Positions 1 through 5,664 of a stretch of 11,275 nt of DNA are shown here, one piece after another. The DNA comes from Pseudomonadota bacterium (GTDB lineage: Bacteria; Desulfobacterota; Desulfovibrionia; Desulfovibrionales; Desulfovibrionaceae). Position 1 is the first letter of the stretch. Each line of letters begins with the position of its first letter. Where the stretch lies: assembly GCA_023438245.1 (NCBI GenBank), contig JAEXRD010000088.1, positions 1-11,275 of the forward strand. Reading direction: 5' to 3'. Position numbers and translations under genes: made by a program. Under the pieces are notes generated by a model. That model made no database searches. It saw nothing but the letters and a program-made list of their open reading frames with translations, and was not told where the DNA came from.

Positions 1-797
1 CCTCCGGCGCTTCGCCGGAGTACTTCCCCAAGGAATGGGGCGACTGGGTGGCCGTGTCCCGGCCCAAGGACTGGCTGCCGGACGAGAACACCCGCCTGAA
101 CCTGGGATCGAGCCTGCACGCCGCGCCCGGAGCGTCAGAAGCGCCCACTGGGTCGGGCGGCGGGGGCATGAAGATCGGCGCGGGGCACAAGCCGCAGCCC
201 TACGGCTGGCACGGGTACTACGGCGAAACCGGGGGCGGGATTTCTGGCGGACATGAAGTGCGCGGTAAAGTCACGCCGCCTGCGAAGGCCGGGAAGACGT
301 CTCCGGTCGAGCAAGCGACAAAGCCGACCCCGAGGGGCAAGGTGACGTGGAACAGCCCTTTGAAACCCGCACCCAGTGAGCAGCAGTTAGAACCCAACAT
401 GAGCGATGCCTTGCATACTGTGGGCGAAGGCAAAGACCTCAACGTGAGCAGCGCCTACCGCCCGGCAGACGCCAAGGAGGCGGCGGCTTTGGCTCAGGGC
501 AAGCCGGTCGGGCTGCACTGCGAAGGCAACGCCGTGGACGTCAATTACGTCAACGGCGCGCACATCTCCGAGGTGGCGAACAAAGGCGGCGCAGCCGATG
601 CCGAGTTGCGCAGGCAGATTGAAGAAATGCAGGCCAGGGCCGAAAAAGATCCCAATGTTCAGGCGTTCATTTCTCCGTATGGAGGTTTCTTCAGGAGCCC
701 ATCAGATCCCACGCAGATTACCCAACTGCCGCCGACGAATACTGATGTTCAAGCGCATTGGAATCATGTCCATATCGGGGTATTCAGGAAAAAATAG
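1..797 (+). CDS. M15-type zinc peptidase domain protein, 5'-truncated by window edge
   Basis: The frame is open from the first complete codon at position 3 to the TAG at 795-797, so the N-terminus lies outside the window; the GTG at 48 is only an internal valine. About 264 residues are visible. The C-terminal third carries the layout of M15/VanY-like DD- or LD-peptidases: an SSAYRP segment near 450-470, then the HCEGNAVD motif giving zinc ligands His (516-518) and Asp (537-539), then HWNHVHIG near the end giving the HxH pair (765-767 and 771-773). These enzymes hydrolyse peptidoglycan peptides. The N-terminal part, including GAGHKPQPYGWHGYYGE and a Gly/Pro-rich linker, is not one I recognise. 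Composition drops from about 70% GC at the 5' edge to about 50% in the peptidase domain. The following gene, 56 nt away, encodes a secreted protein. Alternatives are a phage endolysin-like or virion-associated hydrolase, or an injected antibacterial effector. The domain call is solid and the biological role is open. Confidence 0.75.
   Translation, partial: SGASPEYFPKEWGDWVAVSRPKDWLPDENTRLNLGSSLHAAPGASEAPTGSGGGGMKIGAGHKPQPYGWHGYYGETGGGISGGHEVRGKVTPPAKAGKTSPVEQATKPTPRGKVTWNSPLKPAPSEQQLEPNMSDALHTVGEGKDLNVSSAYRPADAKEAAALAQGKPVGLHCEGNAVDVNYVNGAHISEVANKGGAADAELRRQIEEMQARAEKDPNVQAFISPYGGFFRSPSDPTQITQLPPTNTDVQAHWNHVHIGVFRKK
2..20. repeat. Perfect 8-bp inverted repeat inside the M15 gene
   Basis: CTCCGGCG at 2-9 and CGCCGGAG at 13-20 are perfect reverse complements separated by three bases. 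The hairpin lies in the coding frame (codons for Ser-Gly-Ala-Ser-Pro-Glu). It could be chance in GC-rich DNA or a mark of sequence joining; no T tract follows, so it is not an intrinsic terminator. Confidence 0.4.
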
Positions 798-806
798 ACC
801 AGAACA

Positions 807-840
807 CCTCGCCAGCCGAAAACAAGCACGGGTGGCGAGG
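807..840 (+). other. Hairpin between the M15 gene and the secreted-protein gene
   Basis: CCTCGCCA (807-814) pairs perfectly with TGGCGAGG (833-840) around an 18-nt loop. The stem ends just 2 nt before the GGAG ribosome-binding site (843-846) of the next gene. There is no T run after it, so a read-through or translation-modulating hairpin is more likely than a terminator. Function is inferred only from position. Confidence 0.4.
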
Positions 841-852
841 ATGGAGAAAGCA

Positions 853-1806
853 ATGCGGACGACGATTATTGCACTGTGTCTCTGCCTGCTTGTGACCGTT
901 CCCGCGGGAGCCGAATATCCCAGCATTGCGGACGATCTCGCTACGAACGTATTCTGCTCCGCTGAAATTACGCCGTTTTGGTATGGCTGCGGGGAACACA
1001 ATGTGCGAATCTTCAAAGTGCCTGAAGCGAAGGGCGGCGAATTATTTGCAGCAGCGCGGGTTGAGAGGATAGCCCTTCCCGACTCCCCCTACATGCTCCT
1101 GCGCGGGCCGGTGGCGGCGCGCTGGGGCAATTTCCGGCCCGCTCCGGGCTACTCCAAGGACCGGGACTCCAGCGACACCTGCCGCTACTGGGCCGACCGC
1201 TCCACGGCCAAGCCGGGCGGCGGGCTCACCACCGCAACGCTGGAGTTCGACCTCGGGGCCAGGCCGCCGGTGCTGCGCAGTCTGGACCACATGGGCCGCG
1301 AGAAGGTGGAGCCGCTTGCGCGCCTTGCGCAGACCGAGACCAACAAGATGCTGGCCCGCAGCCACGTGGTGGTGGAGCGCCAGACCAGGGCCATGCGCTT
1401 CCGTGTGCTGGAGGCCAACATGGGCGACGGCGGCCTGCGCATGAGCGCGGTCAAGGTGAGCAGGCTGCCGAAGAGCCCTCTGCTGGTGGCCCTGGCGCAG
1501 CAAGGCCAGGGCGGACGACGCGTGGTGCGCGTGCTGGAGGCCAGCCAGTGGTGGAGCGCCGTGAGCGTCCTCTCCATCCCGGACCAGGACGACGCCGACG
1601 GGGCCTTCGTCTTCGAGGCCATGGCCGTGGACCCGCACCCGGAACTCGGCAACCCCGAGATGCGCCGGGCGGACCTGTTCCGCTACGAGGTGACGCTGGA
1701 CAAGGTGACCAGGACGCTGGTCTCCAGCGGCTGGAAGCTCGATGTGGAGAGCGACCTGTGGGAGCTTGAGGGGGAGGAATCCCGCGCCAGGGAGCCGGGG
1801 CCGTAG
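853..1806 (+). CDS. Secreted protein of unknown function, possible partner of the M15 protein
   Basis: This 317-residue protein is predicted to be exported. The start at 853 is chosen because GGAG at 843-846 sits 6 nt upstream and because it gives a textbook signal peptide: Arg at position 2, a hydrophobic core and a PAGA|EYPS cleavage region near residue 20. The in-frame ATG at 841 has no properly spaced ribosome-binding site and would put an acidic extension before the signal. The mature protein has two cysteines near its N-terminus (FC and YGC, about 10 residues apart) that could form a disulfide. I recognise no catalytic motif, lipobox or further membrane segment. It lies 56 nt after the peptidase gene in the same direction. 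The first 70-75 codons are clearly less GC-rich than the rest, which returns to the strong G/C third-position bias of the host. Periplasmic location and a neighbour acting on peptidoglycan make an immunity or inhibitor role conceivable but unproven. Confidence 0.7.
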   Translation: MRTTIIALCLCLLVTVPAGAEYPSIADDLATNVFCSAEITPFWYGCGEHNVRIFKVPEAKGGELFAAARVERIALPDSPYMLLRGPVAARWGNFRPAPGYSKDRDSSDTCRYWADRSTAKPGGGLTTATLEFDLGARPPVLRSLDHMGREKVEPLARLAQTETNKMLARSHVVVERQTRAMRFRVLEANMGDGGLRMSAVKVSRLPKSPLLVALAQQGQGGRRVVRVLEASQWWSAVSVLSIPDQDDADGAFVFEAMAVDPHPELGNPEMRRADLFRYEVTLDKVTRTLVSSGWKLDVESDLWELEGEESRAREPGP

Positions 1807-1826
1807 CGGGGGGCGACCGGTTGCCT

Positions 1827-1852
1827 GGGCAAGGCGTCGGGGCAAGGCGTCG
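1827..1852. repeat. 13-bp perfect tandem duplication
   Basis: GGGCAAGGCGTCG occurs at 1827-1839 and again, without a gap, at 1840-1852. It fills half of the 54-nt space between two convergent stop codons (1806 plus strand, 1861 minus strand). It is non-coding on both sides and looks like a slippage duplication. The imperfect palindrome GGCGACCGGTTGCC at 1812-1825 precedes it; neither has a T tract. Confidence 0.7.
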
Positions 1853-1860
1853 TGTGCGCC

Positions 1861-2076
1861 TCAGCCCCTTACGGCCCGGCGGGAGCGCCACAGCCGGTAG
1901 AACTCATACACGTGGACCCCAAGCCCCAGACCCAGGCCGATGATGCCCAGGCGGCGCTTGAGGCCGGAAACGGCGGCACCGGCTTCCAGCCGCATCACCT
2001 GCCTGCGCAGGTCGATGCGCGTGCACAGCGCCTCCTTGGCCAGGGCGATCTCGCGAAGCTCCCCGTCTAGAAACAT
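1861..2076 (-). CDS. Small membrane protein in YqjK position
   Basis: A 71-residue protein, last gene of a three-gene minus-strand operon. Its ATG (2076-2074) overlaps the end of the preceding holin-like gene by 10 nt, and AAGGA stands 6 nt upstream, so translation is probably coupled. The N-terminal 40 residues are charged and helical (ELREIALAKEAL, TRIDLRRQVMRLEAG). They are followed by one short hydrophobic glycine-rich stretch at about residues 43-57 (LGIIGLGLGLGVHVY) and a basic C-terminus (RLWRSRR). This matches the general plan of E. coli YqjK, which follows yqjD and yqjE: a charged helix, then a membrane segment, then a basic tail. Sequence similarity is too weak to name it with confidence, and the call rests mostly on operon position. 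Confidence 0.65.
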   Translation of the reverse strand: MFLDGELREIALAKEALCTRIDLRRQVMRLEAGAAVSGLKRRLGIIGLGLGLGVHVYEFYRLWRSRRAVRG

Positions 2077-2444
2077 TCCGCGTCCTTTTTGAGTTCAGCG
2101 ATGCTCTGGGCGAACAGGGCCTGGCGGGCCGAAAGCCGCCTGCGCACCCCGGCAAGGGCCACCGCGCCAATGACGAGCGCGGCCACGCCCAGCAGGGCCA
2201 GCGCGGGTGCGCGCCACTCCGGCGGCAGCGCCAGCACCGCCGCGCAGCCCAGCAGCACAACGCCCAGCCCCAGCAGGCCCACCCCGGCCAGGGCCAGGAT
2301 GAGCGCCTGCGTCAGCCGGATCTTGTCCTCGCGCAGCTCCAGGGCCAGCAGCTCAAGGCGGTCCTTGAGCAGCCCGGCGGCCTGGCCGCCCAACCTTCCG
2401 GCCGAGCCGGCCAGCTCCTCCAGGGCCGAAGAGGGAGTCAGCAT
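2067..2444 (-). CDS. YqjE-like putative inner-membrane protein (phage holin 3_6 superfamily)
   Basis: A 125-residue protein with the arrangement of the YqjE/Phage_holin_3_6 family: an amphipathic N-terminal helix (about residues 6-45, with LLKDRLELLALELREDK), two hydrophobic helices (about 46-73 and 77-100) separated by a short PPEWR turn, and a charged C-terminal helix. Despite the family name, these chromosomal proteins are thought to be membrane-associated housekeeping or stress proteins rather than lysis holins. The ATG at 2444 follows the TAG of the DUF883 gene by one base. Its ribosome-binding site GAGGAAG (2455-2449) lies inside the end of that gene, so the pair is translationally coupled. 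The order DUF883, holin-like, small basic protein reproduces the yqjD-yqjE-yqjK order of enterobacteria. Confidence 0.8.
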   Translation of the reverse strand: MLTPSSALEELAGSAGRLGGQAAGLLKDRLELLALELREDKIRLTQALILALAGVGLLGLGVVLLGCAAVLALPPEWRAPALALLGVAALVIGAVALAGVRRRLSARQALFAQSIAELKKDAECF

Positions 2445-2445
2445 G

Positions 2446-2751
2446 CTACTTCCTCGACAGGACCCAGCCCAGCAGCAGGCCCACCACGAAGGTTCCGCCG
2501 ATGACGTAGTACGGCTTCTCCTTCACGAAGCGGTCGGTCTCGCTGGCGGCGCTGCGGGCCTGTTCCATGAACTTCTGGCCGTATTCGCCGTAACGCTCCT
2601 TGGCCTTGGCCAGGGACTCTTCCAGCCCCTTGCGGGCCTTCTTCACCTGCTCGTCCAGCTCGCCTCCGGTGGCCTCGATGAGGGCCTTGGAGTGCCTCAT
2701 GATCTCCTGCAGTTCCTCGCCCATGCGCTCGGCGTGAGAAGAATGCGACAT
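2446..2751 (-). CDS. DUF883 (YqjD/ElaB-like) C-tail-anchored protein
   Basis: A 101-residue protein, first gene of the minus-strand operon. Residues 1-75 are charged and heptad-like (GEELQEIMRHSKALIE, ELDEQVKKARKGLEE), suggesting a coiled coil in the cytoplasm. After FVKEKPYYVIGG comes a single C-terminal membrane helix (about 82-98) ending in LGWVLSRK, which is the characteristic end of DUF883 proteins. In E. coli, YqjD and ElaB are inner-membrane-anchored proteins linked to ribosome binding and to stationary-phase stress; that role is transferred here only by family. The start at 2751 is supported by AAAGGAGG five bases upstream, one of the best ribosome-binding sites in the window. A sigma-70-like promoter lies about 65 nt upstream. 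An open frame extends further 5' but lacks a comparable start. Confidence 0.87.
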   Translation of the reverse strand: MSHSSHAERMGEELQEIMRHSKALIEATGGELDEQVKKARKGLEESLAKAKERYGEYGQKFMEQARSAASETDRFVKEKPYYVIGGTFVVGLLLGWVLSRK

Positions 2752-3004
2752 AGGTGCCTCCTTTGCGTGGCGCGCCCAGGAACAGGGCGCACCTGGGGTT
2801 TCTCCATCGTGGCCTCCATATACCACGCCCCAATTCGGATTGTCCACGTTTTTGCGCTGCTTTCCCCAACGAAACGCCCCCCGCCGCTTCCCGCGCCCCC
2901 TTCCCCCGCGCCGGGTTTTGCTCTAGAAGAGAGGCGTGCACGGTCTTCGGACCGGGTCTATCATTGCGCCCCGAAACACCCCAAGAAAAAACGGACGGAC
3001 CACC
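2752..3004. other. Divergent intergenic region between the DUF883 operon and aminotransferase gene
   Basis: This 253-nt stretch separates divergent genes and must hold both promoters. Only the minus-strand one is readable. For the plus-strand aminotransferase, a TATCAT at 2959-2964 could be a -10 box, but I see no matching -35 at the right distance. A pyrimidine-rich tract (about 2876-2910) has no obvious coding or hairpin role. Confidence 0.4.
2817..2846 (-). promoter_or_regulatory. Sigma-70-like promoter of the DUF883 operon
   Basis: On the minus strand, TGGACA (2846-2841) is followed 18 nt later by TATATG (2822-2817); a 17-nt reading with GTATAT is also possible. Transcription would begin near 2810, giving a leader of roughly 60 nt. 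The hexamers are close to but not equal to consensus. Confidence 0.45.
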
Positions 3005-4186
3005 ATGCGCATCTCTGACCGGCTCAAGAAACTCAAGCCCTCGGCCACCCTGGCCGTCAACGCCAAGGCCCAGGAGCTCAAGGCCCAGGGCAAGGACATC
3101 GTCAGCCTGGCCGTTGGCGAGCCCGACTTCGGCACCCCCTCCCACGTGCGCGAGGCCGCCAAGAAGGCCATCGACGAGGGCTTCACCCGCTACACCCCGG
3201 TGCCGGGCATCCCCGACCTGCGCGCCGCCATCGCGGGCTACTACGGCCACTTCTACGGCGTGTGCGCCAAGGGCGAGAACACCATCGCCAGCACCGGCGG
3301 CAAGCAGGCCATCTTCAACCTGCTCCAGGCCATCATCAATCCCGGCGACGAGGTGCTCATCCCCGCGCCGTACTGGGTCAGCTACCCGCCCATGGTCGAG
3401 CTGGCCGAGGGCGTGCCCGTCATAGTGCCCACCACGCCGGAAAGCGGCTTCCTGGTCAGCGTCAGCGAGCTGGAGGCCAGCTGCACCCCGCGCACCACGG
3501 CGCTGATGCTCAACACCCCCTCGAACCCCACCGGCTGCCACTACCCCCAGGAGGCGCTGGACGAGATCGCCCGCTGGGCCAAGGCCCGCGGCATCTTCAT
3601 CATCTCCGACGAGGTGTACGACCGCCTGGTGTACGACCCGGCCAAGCCGAGCACCCTGGCCCCCTTCTGGGCCAAGCACCCGGAAAACGTGGCCATCATC
3701 GGCGCGCTGTCCAAGAGCTTCTGCATGACCGGCTGGCGCATGGGCTGGCTCCTGGGCCACCCGGACCTGGTGAAGGCCTGCGCCAAGATCCAGGGCCAGA
3801 GCACCTCCAACATCAACAGCGTGACCCAGAAGGCCGCCATCGCCGCCCTCACCGGCCCGTGGGACCTGGTGGAGGAGATGAAGACCGCCTTCATCCGCCG
3901 CCGCGACAAGGCGCTCTCCGTCATGGCCGGCTGGCAGGGCGTCACCTGCCCCAAGCCCGACGGCGCGTTCTACCTGTTCCCGGTGATGGACAGCTACTAC
4001 ACCCCCGAGGTGCCGGACTCCGCCGCGCTGTGCACCAAGTTCCTGGAGGACGCGGGCGTGGCCCTGGTGCCCGGCAGCGCCTTCGGCGACGACCGCTGCG
4101 TGCGCTTCTCGTACGCCGTGGCCGACGAGGTCCTGGAATCCGCCCTGGACAAGGTGGGCAACGTGCTCGCCGCCATGAAGAAATAG
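3005..4186 (+). CDS. aspB: PLP-dependent class I aminotransferase, probable aspartate aminotransferase
   Basis: A 393-residue fold-type I aminotransferase of the bacterial aspartate aminotransferase Ib/gamma type, full length for the family. It transfers the amino group between aspartate and 2-oxoglutarate in the cytoplasm, linking amino-acid synthesis to oxaloacetate. Visible marks are the GEPDF substrate loop (38-42), the STGGKQA segment (96-102), the SNPTG motif with Asn174, SDEVYD with Asp202, the Schiff-base lysine Lys237 in ALSKSFCMTGWR with Arg245 close by, and the carboxylate-binding Arg367 in VRFSYA. The start ATG at 3005 gives the usual MRISDRLKKLKPSAT opening; the in-frame GTG at 2936 would add 23 unrelated residues. 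The ribosome-binding site is weak (GGA at 2997-2999). It lies 110 nt upstream of pgi in the same direction, so read-through is possible. Exact substrate preference (aspartate versus aromatic or prephenate) cannot be told from sequence by eye. Confidence 0.9.
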   Translation: MRISDRLKKLKPSATLAVNAKAQELKAQGKDIVSLAVGEPDFGTPSHVREAAKKAIDEGFTRYTPVPGIPDLRAAIAGYYGHFYGVCAKGENTIASTGGKQAIFNLLQAIINPGDEVLIPAPYWVSYPPMVELAEGVPVIVPTTPESGFLVSVSELEASCTPRTTALMLNTPSNPTGCHYPQEALDEIARWAKARGIFIISDEVYDRLVYDPAKPSTLAPFWAKHPENVAIIGALSKSFCMTGWRMGWLLGHPDLVKACAKIQGQSTSNINSVTQKAAIAALTGPWDLVEEMKTAFIRRRDKALSVMAGWQGVTCPKPDGAFYLFPVMDSYYTPEVPDSAALCTKFLEDAGVALVPGSAFGDDRCVRFSYAVADEVLESALDKVGNVLAAMKK

Positions 4187-4188
4187 GG

Positions 4189-4208
4189 CTCCGGCCCTCC
4201 CGCCGGAG
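4189..4208 (+). terminator. GC hairpin after the aminotransferase gene, no T tract
   Basis: CTCCGGC (4189-4195) pairs with GCCGGAG (4202-4208) around a 6-nt loop, 2 nt after the stop codon. The following bases are GGGGAGCAGACAG, so the U tail of a classical intrinsic terminator is absent. It may protect the 3' end or partly attenuate read-through into pgi. Confidence 0.35.
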
Positions 4209-4296
4209 GGGGAGCAGACAGCTGAGGCCCGCGCCCCCCCACACCCTGTGGCCGGGCGCACGAGTCAACCGCCAGCTTGAGAGCAAGGAGGGCCGC

Positions 4297-5661
4297 ATGG
4301 CCAACTGCCCCAGCGTGAAGGACATCCTGGACTGGACCAACGCTTCCTGGGACAAGCTGCCCGCGGCCCCCGGCCTGCGCGCCCGCGCGGGCGAGATGGC
4401 GGAACTTCTGCGCGCCGAGGTGGGCGCGGGCAGGCTGCCCTTCCTGGCCACGCCCTTTCTGGACGCGCTGACCCGCGACCTGGAGGAGCTGGAGGGCGGG
4501 TACCTGAAGCGCTTCGAGCACATGCTGCTCCTCGGCATCGGCGGCTCGGCGCTGGGCGCGCGCGCCCTGCAGAAGGCCTTCGCCCCCGGCCAGGACCTGC
4601 CCGGCCACAAGGGCCCCTGGCTGTGGATCATGGACAACGTGGACCCGCGCACCCTGGCCGCCCACCTGGACCGCCTGCCCGCGGCCAAGACCCTGGTCTA
4701 CGTGGTCAGCAAGTCCGGCGACACCATCGAGACCATCGGCCAGTACTTCCTGGTCAAGCAGTGGCTGCAAAAGCGCCTGCCCGACACCTGGAAGGACCAC
4801 CTGCTGCTCAATACCGACGAGAACAAGGGCTACCTGCGCGAGGAAGCCCGCGCCTTCGGCATCCGCACCCTGCCCGTGCCCGACAACCTGGGCGGGCGCT
4901 ATTCCGCGCTCTCCGCCGTGGGCCTGGTGCCAGCGGCCTTCCTGGGCCTGGACTGGCGCGCGCTCACCGAGGGCTTCTGCTCCGTGGCCTGGCCCCTGGC
5001 CGATGCGAAGCTGGACGCGGGCAGGCTGGCCAGGCACCCCGCCTTCGAGTTCGCGGTGTGGGCCAAGGCCCTCATGGACGCCGGGTACAGCGAGCTCATC
5101 ACCTTCTTCTACATCCCGCAGTGGGCCTGCTACGCCGACTGGTTCGCGCAGCTCTGGGCCGAGAGCCTGGGCAAGGGCGGCCAGGGCAGCCAGCCCATCC
5201 CGGCGGTGGGCGTCACCGACCAGCACAGCGTGAACCAGATGTTCCTGGACGGCCCGCGCAACAAGGCCTGCCTGTTCGTGGAGCGCGGCTGCGGGCCCGA
5301 GGGCGAGCCCTTCCCCGAGGACATGCCCGCCATCTTCGACTACCTGCAGGGCAAGAGCTTCGGCGACCTGCTGCCCGCCGAGGCCCTGGGCACGCGCATG
5401 GCCCTGTGCCAGAACGAGGTGCCGCTGGTGTGCCTGCGCCTGGGCAAGGACGACGCGCGGGCAGCCGGAAAAATGATGGCGCTTTTGGGCGCGGCCACGC
5501 TCATTACCGGCTGGCTCATGGGCATCAACCCCGTGGACCAGCCCGCCGTGGAGCTGGGCAAGCGCCTGGCCAAGGCCCGGCTGGGGGCCTCCGGCCTGGC
5601 CGAGGAGAAGTCCGCCCTGGCGGCCTACACCACCGGAAACCGCGACGAGCGGGAGTTCTAG
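4297..5661 (+). CDS. pgi: Glucose-6-phosphate isomerase (short form)
   Basis: A 454-residue isomerase interconverting glucose-6-phosphate and fructose-6-phosphate in glycolysis and gluconeogenesis. Its length matches the short Bacillus-type form (about 450 residues) rather than the 550-residue enterobacterial form. Landmarks are LLLGIGGSALGA (77-88), the sugar-phosphate-binding SIS segment SKSGDTIET (138-146), the first PGI signature DNLGGRYSALSAVG (196-209), the catalytic-base Glu289 in WAESLGKG, His310 in VTDQHS, and the second signature NPVDQPAVELGK (411-422) ending in the active-site Lys422. The ATG at 4297 has AAGGAGGG just upstream. The open frame reaches much further 5', but that part overlaps the aminotransferase in another frame and has no family resemblance. 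The histidine kinase begins 3 nt after the stop, so pgi is probably the first gene of a metabolic/signalling operon. Confidence 0.95.
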   Translation: MANCPSVKDILDWTNASWDKLPAAPGLRARAGEMAELLRAEVGAGRLPFLATPFLDALTRDLEELEGGYLKRFEHMLLLGIGGSALGARALQKAFAPGQDLPGHKGPWLWIMDNVDPRTLAAHLDRLPAAKTLVYVVSKSGDTIETIGQYFLVKQWLQKRLPDTWKDHLLLNTDENKGYLREEARAFGIRTLPVPDNLGGRYSALSAVGLVPAAFLGLDWRALTEGFCSVAWPLADAKLDAGRLARHPAFEFAVWAKALMDAGYSELITFFYIPQWACYADWFAQLWAESLGKGGQGSQPIPAVGVTDQHSVNQMFLDGPRNKACLFVERGCGPEGEPFPEDMPAIFDYLQGKSFGDLLPAEALGTRMALCQNEVPLVCLRLGKDDARAAGKMMALLGAATLITGWLMGINPVDQPAVELGKRLAKARLGASGLAEEKSALAAYTTGNRDEREF

Positions 5662-5664
5662 ACC

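Noticed and set aside
207..222. TGGCAC as a sigma-54 promoter
   Set aside because: The second element (TTGC at the right distance) is missing and the site is inside a coding region; the same holds for TGGCAC at 9755-9760.
841..852. ATG at 841 as start of the secreted protein
   Set aside because: GGAG with correct spacing serves the ATG at 853, and that start gives a regular signal peptide.
2067..2444. Prophage lysis cassette suggested by the holin-family protein near an M15 hydrolase
   Set aside because: The holin-family gene is in a DUF883/YqjE/YqjK-like chromosomal operon on the opposite strand to the hydrolase, with no phage structural genes visible.
2936..3004. GTG at 2936 as start of the aminotransferase
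   Set aside because: It adds 23 residues unlike the family, whose normal start is the ATG at 3005.
2438..4261. Long minus-strand open frame opposite the aminotransferase
   Set aside because: It is a shadow caused by GC-rich codons on the other strand; the translation is His/Gly/Val-rich low complexity with no family motif.
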